Shown here: one piece after another, positions 29,526 through 39,878 of the stretch
Layout: every line of letters starts with the position of its first letter
Numbering within the stretch: the first letter of the stretch is position 1
Origin: Gallionella sp.
GTDB taxonomy: Bacteria > Pseudomonadota > Gammaproteobacteria > Burkholderiales > Gallionellaceae
NCBI GenBank assembly: GCA_022340615.1
Contig: JAJDNO010000005.1
Coordinates: 1 to 64,000, forward strand
Reading direction: 5' to 3'
DNA length: 64,000 nt
Notes under the pieces: generated by a model
Told to the model about the DNA's origin: nothing
Database searches by the model: none
Seen by the model: the letters and a program-made list of their open reading frames with translations, nothing else
Translations under genes and position numbers: made by a program

Positions 29526-30701
29526 TCAGTTGCCCATACCGCGTGCAAGATCGTTCTGTATATCCACGACTGCTTCCAGGCCGACCGCGATGCGGATCAG
29601 GCCCTCGGTAATGCCTGCCGCCGCGCGGGCCTCCGGGGTGATGCGCGCATGGGTGGTGCTGGCCGGATGAGTGATCGTGGTCTTGGTGTCGCCAAGATTC
29701 GCGGTAATGGACAGCAGCCGGGTGTTGTCGATGATGCGCCAGGCAGCATCCTTGCCGCCCTTGACCTCGAACGACACGATACCGCCGCCGGTTTTCTGCT
29801 GGCGCATCGCCAGTTCGTGTTGCGGATGCGATGGAAGGCCCGGATAGAAGACCCTGGACACATTAGCCTGTGCTTCCAGCCAGCGTGCCAGTTCGAGCGC
29901 GTTCGCGCTGTGCGCGTCCATGCGCAGCTTGAGCGTCTCCAAACCCTTCAGAAACACCCAGGCGTTGAACGGGCTCATGGTCGGGCCGGCAGTGCGCAGG
30001 AACCCGTAAACGCTTTCCATGTTCTTCCTGCTGCCCAGCACAGCACCGCCGAGCACCCGCCCCTGACCGTCGATGTACTTGGTCGCTGAATGGATCACGA
30101 TATCCGCGCCCAGCAGCAGCGGACGCTGCAGTATCGGCGTGCAGAAACAGTTGTCCACCGCGAGCAGCGCACCGCAACTCCTTGCGATTGCCGCAATAGC
30201 GCCGATATCGGAAATCTCGGTGAGCGGGTTAGACGGCGTCTCCAGGAAAAACAGTTTCGTTTCCGGCCGCACGGCGGCTTTCCACTCGGCAACATCGGTG
30301 GCAGACACGTAGGATGTTTCGACGCCGAATTTTCGGATCACGTTGTTGAACAGGTTCACCGTGGAGCCGAACAGGCTGCGCGAAGCAACGACATGGTCGC
30401 CGGCCTTCAGAACGCCCATCACGCAGGCCAGTATCGCAGACATGCCTGATGCGGTCGCCACGCACTGCTCTGCCCCTTCCAGCGCGGCGAGCCGTTCCTC
30501 GAACATCGTCACGGTCGGGTTGGTGAAGCGCGAATAGATATTCCCGGGCTGTTCGCCGATGAAGCGCGCGGCCGCCTGGGCGGCATTCTCGAACACGAAA
30601 CTGGAAGTCAGAAACAATGCTTCGCTGTGTTCGCCAAACTGGCTGCGTGCAGTGCCGGCGTGCACTGCCAGCGTTTCCGGCTGGTAGGTTGATTCAGACA
30701 T
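29526..30701 (-). CDS. metZ: O-succinylhomoserine sulfhydrylase
   Basis: 391 residues, Cys/Met metabolism PLP family. The N-terminus (ETLAVHAGTARSQFGEHSEAL), the PLP lysine segment HSATKYIDGQGRVLGG, and the C-terminal NLGDTKTTITHPASTTH are conserved and closest to MetZ. It makes homocysteine directly from O-succinylhomoserine and sulfide. The start ATG has GAGAGG at ideal distance. Its leader carries a SAM-II riboswitch and a terminator, giving feedback by S-adenosylmethionine. The alternative is a cystathionine gamma-synthase, which is less likely on the N-terminal motif. Confidence 0.93.
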   Translation of the reverse strand: MSESTYQPETLAVHAGTARSQFGEHSEALFLTSSFVFENAAQAAARFIGEQPGNIYSRFTNPTVTMFEERLAALEGAEQCVATASGMSAILACVMGVLKAGDHVVASRSLFGSTVNLFNNVIRKFGVETSYVSATDVAEWKAAVRPETKLFFLETPSNPLTEISDIGAIAAIARSCGALLAVDNCFCTPILQRPLLLGADIVIHSATKYIDGQGRVLGGAVLGSRKNMESVYGFLRTAGPTMSPFNAWVFLKGLETLKLRMDAHSANALELARWLEAQANVSRVFYPGLPSHPQHELAMRQQKTGGGIVSFEVKGGKDAAWRIIDNTRLLSITANLGDTKTTITHPASTTHARITPEARAAAGITEGLIRIAVGLEAVVDIQNDLARGMGN

Positions 30702-30712
30702 GTTGGCCTCTC

Positions 30713-30750
30713 AAAACAAAAAACCCGGATAGCTTGAGCTAAACCGGGTT
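30713..30750 (-). terminator. Riboswitch-linked intrinsic terminator before metZ
   Basis: On the minus strand AACCCGG (pairing 30744-30750 with 30722-30728) encloses an inner stem TAGCT-CA-AGCTA and ends in a T tract. It lies between the SAM-II aptamer and the metZ ribosome binding site, so it is the expected expression platform. Confidence 0.88.
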
Positions 30751-30756
30751 CCCCAC

Positions 30757-30808
30757 GCTTTAGCCGAATTTATTATGCGCCCGCAAGCTGATCCTCAAAT
30801 CGGCGCAG
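30757..30808 (-). promoter_or_regulatory. SAM-II riboswitch aptamer controlling metZ
   Basis: Minus strand: TGCGCC and GGCGCA form a 6-bp P1 stem (30802-30807 with 30776-30781). The loop carries GATTTGA, and directly 3' of the stem come TAATAAAT and then GCTAAAG, the conserved segments of the SAM-II H-type pseudoknot in the right order and spacing. It is followed by a terminator and then metZ. SAM binding is predicted to end transcription early. The match is from memory of the consensus, not from a covariance search. Confidence 0.85.
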
Positions 30809-30856
30809 GCTGAAAGGTATCACCCGGCTTCTGTTGTTGTCAAATTCGGCCCGGAC

Positions 30857-32383
30857 TCACATCGAGGTTGAACTGACCGCGAGATTCAGCTCCAGCTGGT
30901 CGTCTTCGATTGGCGGATTGGCAGCCCCGCTGGCGCGCAGCGCTTCGACCCGGTTCAGGTAATCCGCGCTCACATCGCCGGTGATATAGACACCATCGAA
31001 GCAGGACGCATCGAAGCTGTTGATCTTGGGGTTGGCTTTGTGGACGGCCGCCTTCAGATCATCGAGGTCCTGGTAGATGAGCCGGTCGGCGCCAATCTCG
31101 CGGCAGATTTCATCGTCGCTGCGCCCGGTCGCGATCAGCTCCTGCGGGCTGGGCATGTCGATGCCGTACACATTCGGGAAGCGCACCGGCGGTGCCGCGG
31201 AAGCGAAATACACCTTGCGCGCACCGGCATCGCGCGCCATCTGGACGATCTCGCGGCTGGTAGTGCCGCGCACGATCGAGTCGTCGACCAGCAGCACGTT
31301 CTTGCCGTTGAATTCGACGCCGATCGCATTCAGTTTCTGACGCACCGATTTCTTGCGCATTGCCTGTCCTGGCATGATGAAGGTGCGCCCGATGTAGCGG
31401 TTCTTCACAAAACCCTCGCGAAACGGGATGTTGAGGCGGTTCGCCAGCTGCAACGCGCTGGGGCGGCTGGAATCCGGGATCGGGATCACCACGTCGATGT
31501 CGATCTCGCTCCAGCTGCGCAGGAGTTTGTCGGCCAGGTATTCGCCCATGTACAGGCGCGTCTCGTACACCGAGATGCCGTCGATCACCGAGTCTGGACG
31601 CGCCAGATAGACGTATTCGAAAATGCACGGGTTCAAGGTTGCCTTGTCGCTGCACTGCTTGCTTTGCAGATTACCGTCGAAATCGACGAACACCGCCTCG
31701 CCCGGTTTGATGTCGCGCAGAAATTTGAAACCCAGGGTATCGAGCGCGACGCTTTCCGATGCAACCAGGTACTCCGAACCGTTGGGGGTCTGGTTCACGC
31801 CTATCACCAGCGGGCGGATACCGTAGATATCGCGGAACGCGAGCAGACCGTAGCCCGCGATCATCGCGACGACTGCATAGGCGCCGCGGCAGCGCCGATG
31901 CACGCCGGACACCGCTGAAAAAATGGTTTGCGCATCGAGCCGGTATTGCCTGGAGTTGACCTGCAACTCATGGGCCAGCACATTCAGCAGCACTTCCGAA
32001 TCGGAGTTGGTGTTGACATGGCGCAGGTCTTCCGCGAACAGCTGCTGCTTCAGTTCGTCCGCATTGGTCAGATTGCCGTTATGGCCGAGCATTATGCCGA
32101 ACGGGGAATTCACATAGAACGGCTGCGCCTCGTTGTGGTCCACCGCGGATCCGGCAGTCGGGTAGCGCACGTGTGCGATCCCCGCATTGCCGAGCAGCGA
32201 ACGCATATGCCTCGTGCGGAACACGTCGCGCACCAACCCGTTGTCCTTGTGCAGGTGGAAGGTATGTCCTTCCACGGTGGCGATTCCGGCCGCATCCTGG
32301 CCGCGATGCTGCAATACCTGCAAGCCGTCATACAACAGCTGGTTGGCCGGTGATTGCGAGATCAATCCGAGTAAGCCGCACAT
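30857..32383 (-). CDS. purF: Amidophosphoribosyltransferase
   Basis: 508 residues. Class II glutamine amidotransferase domain starting at MCGLLG, with the catalytic Cys at position 2 exposed after Met removal, and the C-terminal PRPP site [17 protein letters not shown]. It commits PRPP and glutamine to purine synthesis as phosphoribosylamine. It is 19 bases after cvpA, matching the cvpA-purF operon known from E. coli. The metZ riboswitch begins about 50 bases beyond its stop. Confidence 0.98.
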   Translation of the reverse strand: MCGLLGLISQSPANQLLYDGLQVLQHRGQDAAGIATVEGHTFHLHKDNGLVRDVFRTRHMRSLLGNAGIAHVRYPTAGSAVDHNEAQPFYVNSPFGIMLGHNGNLTNADELKQQLFAEDLRHVNTNSDSEVLLNVLAHELQVNSRQYRLDAQTIFSAVSGVHRRCRGAYAVVAMIAGYGLLAFRDIYGIRPLVIGVNQTPNGSEYLVASESVALDTLGFKFLRDIKPGEAVFVDFDGNLQSKQCSDKATLNPCIFEYVYLARPDSVIDGISVYETRLYMGEYLADKLLRSWSEIDIDVVIPIPDSSRPSALQLANRLNIPFREGFVKNRYIGRTFIMPGQAMRKKSVRQKLNAIGVEFNGKNVLLVDDSIVRGTTSREIVQMARDAGARKVYFASAAPPVRFPNVYGIDMPSPQELIATGRSDDEICREIGADRLIYQDLDDLKAAVHKANPKINSFDASCFDGVYITGDVSADYLNRVEALRASGAANPPIEDDQLELNLAVSSTSM

Positions 32384-32402
32384 GGTTCTCTATCCCAATA
32401 TA

Positions 32403-32897
32403 TTAACTACGAGTCCGGTAATGGATGCGTTGCGCGATATTACCCGGCAGCCACGCTTTGGTCGGCAGTGCAATGGCTTCGAGCATAGACCCGGTCAACG
32501 AAGAGCGCCAGAAGTGCTGCTCTGGAACACGGGTCAATCCTGCCAGCCAGGACAGCACAAGCACAACAAATACACCGCGCATTATCCCGAACAAACCGCC
32601 CATTGCCCTGTCTGCCCAGTCGGGCCCGATCGCCTTCAGCAGCTTGGCGATCAACCTGGACACCACAGCCCACGCAATCAATGCAGCAATAAACACCAGC
32701 GCATAGGCGGCTGTGACACGCATCTCCTCCTGTGCGACCGGAATCAGCGGAGCGACGCTGGCGGCGGATAGCCTGCTCAGGATAATCGCAATCGGCCAGC
32801 CCAGCAGCGACAACACTTCATATATCAGGCCGCGCCACAGACCGAGAATCATTGAAAGCAGCAAGATCCCGATGACGACAAAATCAAGTCCGTTCAT
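32403..32897 (-). CDS. cvpA: CvpA family membrane protein
   Basis: 164 residues, four predicted transmembrane segments, opening with NGLDFVVIGILLLSMILGLWRGLIYEVLSLLGW, the family hallmark. CvpA is an inner-membrane protein required for colicin V production in E. coli and linked to envelope stress tolerance; its molecular action is not known. It overlaps the SPOR gene upstream by 4 bases (ATGA type) and precedes purF, as in the conserved operon. Confidence 0.94.
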   Translation of the reverse strand: MNGLDFVVIGILLLSMILGLWRGLIYEVLSLLGWPIAIILSRLSAASVAPLIPVAQEEMRVTAAYALVFIAALIAWAVVSRLIAKLLKAIGPDWADRAMGGLFGIMRGVFVVLVLSWLAGLTRVPEQHFWRSSLTGSMLEAIALPTKAWLPGNIAQRIHYRTRS

Positions 32898-33481
32898 TTG
32901 TTGCTGATAACGACCGGATGCAGGCCGTGTTTTTCCAGCAATCTGGCGGCCTTCTCCGCCTTTGCGCGATCATGGTAAGGGCCGACTCGGACGCGTATAT
33001 TGGCCCCGACTTTTTCGGTGTATACCTTGAAACCCCATTGCTTCAGTTTCTTGTACTCCTCCTGGGCAGTGTCCGCATTTGCGTATGCACCGACCTGCGC
33101 AACATACCCTGAACCTGCCGGAATGCTTTCTGCCGGCTTTTGCGGTGCCTGCTTTACCTTGGCCGGCTTCGCATTGTCAGGCTTCTTTTGTGAGTCCGGC
33201 TTGACCTTGTCCGGAGTGCTGGCAGGCGTCGAACCGGTTGCGGCGGGCGTATTGGCGGAAGAGGTTTGCGCCTGCGGGATCGAAACTTTGGGAACGAACG
33301 GGCCTGCATTATCCGGGGCGGGTATGCGCAGATCTATGTTGCTGCCGGTAGACTTCGGTTCGCTGTCCAGCACCATCGGCAACAGCACCACCACAGCCAG
33401 TGTGAGTGCGATTGCACCGATCAAACGGCGACGCGCCTTGCGCCTGAGATTCAGTTCATCTTCCGTCTGCTGTTTTGCCAT
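32894..33481 (-). CDS. dedD: SPOR-domain cell-division protein (DedD-like)
   Basis: 195 residues. Short cytoplasmic N-terminus, one membrane helix (about residues 20-40, RLIGAIALTLAVVVLLPMVL), a long Pro/Ala/Lys-rich periplasmic linker, and a C-terminal SPOR domain (GYVAQVGAYANADTAQEEYKKL, IRVRVGPYHDRAKAEKAA). SPOR domains bind denuded glycan strands at the division septum. The folC-dedD-cvpA-purF order is conserved. Confidence 0.9.
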   Translation of the reverse strand: MAKQQTEDELNLRRKARRRLIGAIALTLAVVVLLPMVLDSEPKSTGSNIDLRIPAPDNAGPFVPKVSIPQAQTSSANTPAATGSTPASTPDKVKPDSQKKPDNAKPAKVKQAPQKPAESIPAGSGYVAQVGAYANADTAQEEYKKLKQWGFKVYTEKVGANIRVRVGPYHDRAKAEKAARLLEKHGLHPVVISNK

Positions 33482-33521
33482 GCTTTGCTCTCGCCTGTTT
33501 GATTACCTGCCTGGAATCGGA

Positions 33522-34784
33522 CTATCCCTTTACCGCCATCACTTCCGCCACCGTATAGAACGATCCGAACGCCAGAATTCTATCATTTTCCCCTGCAGCG
33601 TTATAGGCATAACTCAGCGCATCGGGGATGTTTTTGCAGATTATGATCTCGCCGCGCACCCGGCTCTGTTCCAGCACGCACTCAAGCCGTTCCGGGCTTG
33701 TCCCGCGCGGCGTATCGAGCCCCCCCACCAGCCAGGTATCGATGTGGGGATCGAGTGCCTCCACCACTCCGCCAATATCCTTGTCCGCCAGCATCGAAAA
33801 TACCGCCCAGGTATGAGGGCAAGGCGGCAAGGCAGCCAGGTTATTGGCCAGAACGCGCGCAGCATGGGGATTGTGCGCCACATCCAGGATCAGCGACGGC
33901 CTGCCGGGCACAATCTGGAAACGGCCCGCAAGTTGTACTTCGCCCAGTCCGCGCCGCACCGCTTCCATGCTGACCGGAAAGCGGTTCCTGATCGCATCCA
34001 GCGCGGCCAGCGCGGCGCTGGCATTGGCCAGCTGGTATGCGCCGCGCAGTGCGGGCCAGGGCAGCGCATTTCTCGAACCCGTCTTGCCGTGAAAATCCCA
34101 CTGCCCCTGGTGCGGGGTAAAGCCGAAATCACGGCCCATGCACCACAGTTCCGCACCGACCTGTTGCGCATGGCTGCAGATTGCATGCGGCACGTCCTGG
34201 TCCGCGCAGATCGCTACGCGACCCTTGCGCATGATCCCCGCCTTCTCGAACGCGATCTGTTCACGGGTATCGCCAAGGTATTCGGTGTGGTCGATGTCAA
34301 CGCTGGCGATCACCGCGCAGTCACTGTCGAACACGTTCACCGCATCCAGCCTGCCGCCCAGCCCGACTTCCAGGATCGCAATTTCCACCTTGTTGGCGAT
34401 GAAAACATGCATTGCGGACAGCGTGCCGAATTCGAAGTAGGTCAGTGAAGTGTCACCGCGCGCCTGTTCAATCAGTTCGAACGACTTGCACAGTTCCGCA
34501 TCGCCTGCCTGCTTTTTCTCAACGCGCACCCGCTCGTTGTATTCCAGCAGGTGCGGCGAGGTATAGCAACCGACACGATATCCGGCGGCGTGCAGGATGG
34601 ATTCCAGCATCGCGCACACCGACCCTTTGCCGTTGGTCCCGCCGACCACGATGACCGGGAAATCGGGAGTCAGACTCAGCCGTTGCCTGACTTGTTCCAC
34701 CCGCTCCAGGCCAAGTGCGATGGATTTCGGGTGCCGGGTTTCAAGATAGGCAAGCCAGCCTGGCAGGTTGCTGGGAATAGTCAT
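33522..34784 (-). CDS. folC: Dihydrofolate synthase / folylpolyglutamate synthase
   Basis: 420 residues, Mur-ligase fold. P-loop VVGGTNGKGSVCAMLESIL near residue 50, FEFGTLSAMHVF and EVGLGGRLDAVN downstream, and the C-terminal domain LILDVAHNPHAARVL. It adds glutamate to dihydropteroate and to folates. The start MTIPSN at 34784 is used; an upstream TTG (34814) in frame has no support. It follows accD by about 100 bases, so it may have its own promoter. Confidence 0.95.
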   Translation of the reverse strand: MTIPSNLPGWLAYLETRHPKSIALGLERVEQVRQRLSLTPDFPVIVVGGTNGKGSVCAMLESILHAAGYRVGCYTSPHLLEYNERVRVEKKQAGDAELCKSFELIEQARGDTSLTYFEFGTLSAMHVFIANKVEIAILEVGLGGRLDAVNVFDSDCAVIASVDIDHTEYLGDTREQIAFEKAGIMRKGRVAICADQDVPHAICSHAQQVGAELWCMGRDFGFTPHQGQWDFHGKTGSRNALPWPALRGAYQLANASAALAALDAIRNRFPVSMEAVRRGLGEVQLAGRFQIVPGRPSLILDVAHNPHAARVLANNLAALPPCPHTWAVFSMLADKDIGGVVEALDPHIDTWLVGGLDTPRGTSPERLECVLEQSRVRGEIIICKNIPDALSYAYNAAGENDRILAFGSFYTVAEVMAVKG

Positions 34785-34886
34785 AATTGATTGGCACGAG
34801 AGGCAAGACAACAACTGTTGAAAATTACACCAAGCGCCCTCAGCATGCGAATTGCTTAGAATCTGTACGGAATGATCCAGGCGCTG

Positions 34887-35768
34887 CTATGCGCCCTCAA
34901 TCTCCGCCGCAGCAGACTGTTTGGTCAGCAGCGTGATCAGCGTCGCCAGTTGATGTTTCATTTCGCGCCTGTCGATGATCATGTCCACCGCGCCGTGCTC
35001 GAGCAGGAATTCCGCGCGCTGGAAGCCTTCCGGCAGGGTTTCGCGCACCGTCTGCTGGATCACCCTCGCACCGGCGAAGCCGATCAGCGCACCGGGTTCG
35101 GCGATCACCACATCGCCCACGAATGCAAAGCTCGCGGAAACGCCGCCCATGGTCGGGTCGGTCAGCACCGAAATGAACGGCAGCCGCTCCTGGCTCAGCT
35201 GCGTCAACGCGGCGCAGGTTTTCGCCATCTGCATCAGCGACAGCAGGCCTTCCTGCATTCGCGCACCTCCGCTTGCGCTGAAACAGATGAACGGGCATTT
35301 GTATTCCAGAGCGACCTGCACGCCGCGCACGAAACGTTCACCCACCACCGAACCCATCGAGCCTCCCATGAACGTGAATTCGAATGCGGCGGCAACCACC
35401 GGCTGCGCGTGGATGCTGCCCTGCATCACGACCAGCGCATCGTCCTCGTCGGTGCTTTTCTTTGCGGCAGCCAGACGTTCCGAATATTTTTTCTGGTCCT
35501 GAAACTTTAGAGTGTCCACAGGCAGCACTTCCGCGCCGATTTCGAAACGCCCCTCGCTGTCCAGCAGCAAATCCAGCCGGGTGCGCGCAGTAATGCGGTG
35601 GTGATGGTTGCACTTGGGACAAACGCTCTGGTTCTTTTCAAGATCGGAGTGATACAGAACTGCCTGACAGGACGGGCATTTTGTCCACAAGCCTTCCGGC
35701 ACGTTCTTCTTCAGATCGCCTTCGCGGCGCTTTATCTTCGGCGGCAATAATTTCTGGAACCAGCTCAT
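34887..35768 (-). CDS. accD: Acetyl-CoA carboxylase carboxyltransferase subunit beta
   Basis: 293 residues. The N-terminal four-cysteine zinc ribbon ([20 protein letters not shown] then PKC) at about residues 31-56 and the crotonase-like core ([57 protein letters not shown]) are clear. With AccA it transfers carboxyl from biotin to acetyl-CoA, the first step of fatty acid synthesis. GGAGAATTGCC precedes the ATG. It follows trpA by 12 bases, the standard trp-accD-folC order. Confidence 0.97.
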   Translation of the reverse strand: MSWFQKLLPPKIKRREGDLKKNVPEGLWTKCPSCQAVLYHSDLEKNQSVCPKCNHHHRITARTRLDLLLDSEGRFEIGAEVLPVDTLKFQDQKKYSERLAAAKKSTDEDDALVVMQGSIHAQPVVAAAFEFTFMGGSMGSVVGERFVRGVQVALEYKCPFICFSASGGARMQEGLLSLMQMAKTCAALTQLSQERLPFISVLTDPTMGGVSASFAFVGDVVIAEPGALIGFAGARVIQQTVRETLPEGFQRAEFLLEHGAVDMIIDRREMKHQLATLITLLTKQSAAAEIEGA

Positions 35769-35780
35769 GGCAATTCTCCT

Positions 35781-36581
35781 TTAGGCTTGATCGACGGCCT
35801 GTCTCAATTCCCTGACCAGCCTGGTTACGCTGGCAACGACATTCTGGCTGGTCGAATTCTCGATTTCCTGCACGATGCGGCTGCCCACCACCACACCGTC
35901 GCACAGCTTCGCCACTTCCAGCGCGGTGGCTGCATCGCGGATGCCGAAACCTACTCCGATCGGCAGTTTGATATGCTCGCGCAACTGCGGAATCTTTTCG
36001 GCAATTGCGGAAAGATCCAGATTCCCCGCGCCGGTCACGCCCTTCAGCGACACATAATACACATAGCCGCGCGCCTGCTCCGCGACGCGCTCGATACGTG
36101 CATCGGTACTGGTCGGCGCTAGCAGGAAGATCGGGTCGATACCGTGTTTATCGAGATGTGCAAAAGACTCATGGCTTTCTTCCGGCGGAAAATCCACGGT
36201 CAGCACGCCGTCGACGCCGGCTTCGGCGCAGCGCTTTGCAAAGGGTTCCCAGCCCATCGCCTCGATCGGATTGCCATAGCCCATCAGCACGACGGGCGTG
36301 GCGGCATTGCTGCGGCGGAACTCGGCGACCATATCCAGCACATGGTGCAGGCCGACATGGTGTTTGAGGGCGCGCTCGGATGCGCGCTGTATGGTCGGGC
36401 CGTCCGCCATCGGGTCAGAGAACGGCACACCCAGCTCGATCACGTCAGACCCGGCCTCGACCAGCGCATGCATCAGCGGCACGGTCAGTTTGGGGTCCGG
36501 ATCACCCGCGGTGAAAAACGGGATCAGGGCCTTGCGTTTATTTTGTTTGAGCTTGTCGAAAGTGGCTTGTATGCGCGACAT
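35781..36581 (-). CDS. trpA: Tryptophan synthase alpha chain
   Basis: 266 residues, TIM barrel. Catalytic Glu in [20 protein letters not shown] and catalytic Asp in [14 protein letters not shown]; phosphate-binding glycine segment [15 protein letters not shown]. It splits indole-3-glycerol phosphate to indole and glyceraldehyde-3-phosphate and passes indole to TrpB. It follows trpB by 23 bases. Confidence 0.97.
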   Translation of the reverse strand: MSRIQATFDKLKQNKRKALIPFFTAGDPDPKLTVPLMHALVEAGSDVIELGVPFSDPMADGPTIQRASERALKHHVGLHHVLDMVAEFRRSNAATPVVLMGYGNPIEAMGWEPFAKRCAEAGVDGVLTVDFPPEESHESFAHLDKHGIDPIFLLAPTSTDARIERVAEQARGYVYYVSLKGVTGAGNLDLSAIAEKIPQLREHIKLPIGVGFGIRDAATALEVAKLCDGVVVGSRIVQEIENSTSQNVVASVTRLVRELRQAVDQA

Positions 36582-36604
36582 GATGGTTCCTGAAATCCGC
36601 TAAT

Positions 36605-37801
36605 CTAAAATTCGATACCCGACGCACGGGCAACCGTCGCCATATCCTTGTCGCCGCGCCCGGAAAGGTTCACCAGCACAACCTTGTCCTTGCCCATGGC
36701 CGGCGCAATCTTGGCGGCGTGCGCCAGCGCGTGGCTGGATTCCAGCGCCGGGATGATGCCTTCCATGCGGCACAGGTCATGGAATGCCCGCAAAGCCTCG
36801 TCGTCGTTGATTGCGACATATTCCGCGCGGCCGCTGTCCTTCAGCCAGCTGTGTTCCGGACCGACGCCGGGATAATCGAGACCCGCCGAGATCGAATGCG
36901 TCTCGATGATCTGGCCGTCCGCATCCTGCATAAGATAGGTCTTGTTGCCGTGCAGCACGCCAACCGGACTGTTGGTGGTCAGCGGCGCGGCATGCGAGCC
37001 GCTGGCAATACCGTGCCCGCCCGCTTCCACGCCGATCAGGGTCACGCCGGGCACATCGATGTAGGAATAAAATATACCCATCGCGTTGGAGCCGCCGCCG
37101 ACGCAGGCGATCACCACATCCGGCTGGCTGCCGGCGATCTCGGGCATTTGCACCACGCATTCCTTGCCGACCACGGAATTGAAATCGCGCACCATCACCG
37201 GATAGGGATGCGGACCAGCCACGGTGCCGATGATGTAAAAAGTGTTCCCGATGTTGGTCACCCAGTCGCGCATCGCCTCGTTCAGCGCATCCTTGAGCGT
37301 CCTGGAGCCGCTTTCCACCGGCACCACGGTCGCACCAAGCAGCTTCATGCGATACACGTTCTGCGCCTGGCGCTTCACATCTTCGGAGCCCATGTACACC
37401 ACACATTCCATGCCGTAGCGCGCCGCAACCGTTGCAGTCGCGACGCCGTGCTGGCCCGCGCCGGTCTCGGCGATCACTCGCGGCTTGCCCATTCGTTTGG
37501 CCAGCAAAGCCTGTCCGACGGTGTTGTTCACCTTGTGCGCGCCGGTATGGTTCAGGTCTTCGCGTTTCAGAAATATCTGCGCGCCGCCAAGCTGTTCGGA
37601 CCAGCGCTTCGCATGGTAGATCGGGCTGGGGCGGCCGACGAAATGCTTGAGGTCGAAATTCAGTTCGGCAATGAATTCAGGGTCGCTGCGATATTTCTCA
37701 TAGGCCTGGTTCAGCTCATCCAGCGCGCCCATCAGGGTTTCCGCAACGTAAATGCCGCCGTAAGGACCGAAGTGGCCGGTGCTATCTGGATAGTTGTACA
37801 T
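36605..37801 (-). CDS. trpB: Tryptophan synthase beta chain
   Basis: 398 residues. PLP lysine in [11 protein letters not shown], phosphate loop GGGSNAMG, and the [11 protein letters not shown] segment are typical of TrpB1. It condenses indole and serine to tryptophan. The ATG at 37801 is chosen: it overlaps trpF by 20 bases and matches family N-termini ([16 protein letters not shown]); the open frame goes on to a GTG at 37834. Confidence 0.97.
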   Translation of the reverse strand: MYNYPDSTGHFGPYGGIYVAETLMGALDELNQAYEKYRSDPEFIAELNFDLKHFVGRPSPIYHAKRWSEQLGGAQIFLKREDLNHTGAHKVNNTVGQALLAKRMGKPRVIAETGAGQHGVATATVAARYGMECVVYMGSEDVKRQAQNVYRMKLLGATVVPVESGSRTLKDALNEAMRDWVTNIGNTFYIIGTVAGPHPYPVMVRDFNSVVGKECVVQMPEIAGSQPDVVIACVGGGSNAMGIFYSYIDVPGVTLIGVEAGGHGIASGSHAAPLTTNSPVGVLHGNKTYLMQDADGQIIETHSISAGLDYPGVGPEHSWLKDSGRAEYVAINDDEALRAFHDLCRMEGIIPALESSHALAHAAKIAPAMGKDKVVLVNLSGRGDKDMATVARASGIEF

Positions 37802-38414
37802 CAGTTCTCTTGACCTCGTTGATGAATGCGGCAATTTTCGCCGCGTCCTTGATTCCCTTGCTGGTCTCTACACCACTAGACACGTCCACCGCGTAGGGCC
37901 GTACGCGTGCAACGGCCGCAGCGACATTTTCCGCATCAAGGCCGCCGGACAGGATAACCGGCAGCGGCAGGCTTTCCGGTATCAAGGACCAGTCGAAAGC
38001 GGTTCCGGTACCGCCCGGTATTCCCTGCACATGCGCATCCAGCAGCAACCCCCTCGCACTGCGAAAATCCTGCGCGCATTGTAGCAAATCCACCCCTGCA
38101 CTGACGCGTATCGCCTTCAGAAAAGGATGCGAAAATTGCTCGCAATAAGCCGGTGTCTCGTCGCCGTGGAACTGCAGCAGGTCAAGCGGCACACTGGCCA
38201 TTGCTTCGCGCACCAGGCCGGGTTCGGCATTGACGAACAGTCCGACGATCGACACGAATGGCGGTATCGCGGCAGCGAGCAATCTGGCCTGGGCTCTCGT
38301 GACGTGGCGCGGGCTGGGTTCATAGAACACCAGTCCGATCGCATCCGCACCGGCCTGCGCGGCAGCCAGTCCGTCTTCCACGCGCGTGATGCCGCAGATC
38401 TTGATTCGGGTCAT
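37782..38414 (-). CDS. trpF: Phosphoribosylanthranilate isomerase
   Basis: 210 residues from [18 protein letters not shown]. The catalytic Cys (KICGIT) and Asp (LLLDAHVQG), and the phosphate-binding [10 protein letters not shown], are present. It isomerises PRA to CdRP in tryptophan synthesis. In Betaproteobacteria truA often lies directly before trpF; here a plus-strand antiporter gene separates them, so trpF starts a transcript. ATG 38426 is an alternative start. Confidence 0.95.
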   Translation of the reverse strand: MTRIKICGITRVEDGLAAAQAGADAIGLVFYEPSPRHVTRAQARLLAAAIPPFVSIVGLFVNAEPGLVREAMASVPLDLLQFHGDETPAYCEQFSHPFLKAIRVSAGVDLLQCAQDFRSARGLLLDAHVQGIPGGTGTAFDWSLIPESLPLPVILSGGLDAENVAAAVARVRPYAVDVSSGVETSKGIKDAAKIAAFINEVKRTDVQLSR

Positions 38415-38444
38415 GTGGGGATGCATCCAGCTCAAAGGGGGTGC

Positions 38445-38472
38445 ATTGTAATGCATTACGTCTCCGGACCAA
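38445..38472 (-). promoter_or_regulatory. Probable promoter of trpFBA-accD
   Basis: Minus strand TTGGTC, 16-nt spacer, TACAAT, ending about 30 bases before the trpF ATG. The region lacks a leader peptide with consecutive Trp codons, so no classical attenuator is visible. Confidence 0.5.
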
Positions 38473-38640
38473 ATCCGTGACATCGTTGATGAGCTATGGT
38501 CATTCGCTGTCGTCATATCCCATGCATCAGATATTGACTCCCCTGCTCAACAGGAATAGCTTGGGACCTGCCAACAAACCCGGCGCATCACTATTGTTCC
38601 TGAAACTGATGTTCCTGAAACCGACAATGGTCGATACAAA

Positions 38641-39855
38641 ATGAACTCGCAAACCTTCCTGCTCCAGCTGCTCGGCATCCTGGTCGCGTCCCGGATCTTT
38701 GCGGAATTTGCAGTACGCCTGAAATTTCCTTCCGTAATCGGCGAACTGCTGGCCGGCGTGATGCTCGGCCCGAGCCTGCTGGGATGGATCGAACCGGCAC
38801 AGACTTTCCGCCTGCTCGCCGAGATCGGCATCATCCTGCTGCTGTTCGAAGTCGGCCTGGAAACCGATGTGATGCAACTGGTGCGCGCCGGCGCAAAATC
38901 CTTTGCCGTGGCGATGAGCGGCTTCATCCTGCCCTTTATGCTGGGGTTTGTGCTGTGCTTCTGGGCGTTTGAACTGAAATTGATTGTTTCCCTGTTTGTT
39001 GCCGGCACAATCACCGCCACCAGCATCGGCATCACCCTGCGCGTGCTGTCAGATCTCAAACGCCAGCATGGCCATGAAGCTCAGGTGATTCTGGGTGCCG
39101 CAGTAATCGATGACATCCTCGGCATCCTGCTGCTCGCGCTGCTTTATGAATTCTCGGTCAGCGGCAATATCAACTTCACGGAAAGCGGGAAAGTGCTGCT
39201 GTTCGTGGTGCTGTTCTTTGCAATGGCGCCTGCCGCTGCAAAACTGATGTCTGCCATCATCCAGCACTTCGACAGCGCGAGTGATCTGCCCGGGCTCATT
39301 CCCACGTCCATCGTCTCGCTGGTGCTGTTTTTCGCGTGGCTGGCGCATGCCATCGGCGCACCGGAACTGCTGGGCGGTTTCGCCGCCGGCCTTGCCCTGT
39401 CGCGCCGATTCTTTCTTCCGTTCGGCCTGGCGATGCACAACAATCCTGCTTTCAACGAGATGGTCGCCAAACAGATGCTGCCGATCATCAACCTGTTCAC
39501 GCCAATTTTCTTCGTTGTGGTTGGCCTGTCCCTCAACCTCAGACAGGTCGACTGGAACTCTCCCTTCGTTTACATCTTTGCGGGAAGCCTGTTTCTGGTC
39601 GCCGTTGCCGGGAAGATTGCAGGCCCGTTGTTTTTGCGCGAGCCTGCGCATGTGCGCTGGGCAGTCGGAATTTCGATGGTGCCGCGTGGCGAAGTCGGCC
39701 TGATATTTGCCGAACTTGGCCGCGTGAACGGAATTCTGGTCGATAATGTATACGCGGCGACGATCATCGTGATCGCGCTCACCACAATCTTGCCGCCATT
39801 TCTGCTCAGGACGATCTACACTCGTTACGGCGATCGTTTTGGAGAAACAGGCTAA
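38641..39855 (+). CDS. Kef-type cation:proton antiporter
   Basis: 404 residues, CPA2 family, about 12-13 hydrophobic spans. LGILVASRIFAEFAVRLKFPSVIGELLAGVMLGPS at the N-terminus, VLGAAVIDDILGILLLAL with the paired acidic residues of the ion site, and the C-terminal SMVPRGEVGLIFAELGR are the family signatures. There is no TrkA-N (RCK) domain, so it is the KefB/GerN core alone. It probably exchanges K+ or Na+ for H+ at the inner membrane. It is plus-strand, with no clear Shine-Dalgarno, inserted between trpF and truA, which are both minus-strand. Confidence 0.9.
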   Translation: MNSQTFLLQLLGILVASRIFAEFAVRLKFPSVIGELLAGVMLGPSLLGWIEPAQTFRLLAEIGIILLLFEVGLETDVMQLVRAGAKSFAVAMSGFILPFMLGFVLCFWAFELKLIVSLFVAGTITATSIGITLRVLSDLKRQHGHEAQVILGAAVIDDILGILLLALLYEFSVSGNINFTESGKVLLFVVLFFAMAPAAAKLMSAIIQHFDSASDLPGLIPTSIVSLVLFFAWLAHAIGAPELLGGFAAGLALSRRFFLPFGLAMHNNPAFNEMVAKQMLPIINLFTPIFFVVVGLSLNLRQVDWNSPFVYIFAGSLFLVAVAGKIAGPLFLREPAHVRWAVGISMVPRGEVGLIFAELGRVNGILVDNVYAATIIVIALTTILPPFLLRTIYTRYGDRFGETG

Positions 39856-39878
39856 CCGACCGGGAAGCAGTCCTGATC

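Noticed and set aside
37782-38516. trp operon leader peptide or attenuator
   Set aside because: No short frame with adjacent Trp codons and no terminator was found ahead of trpF.
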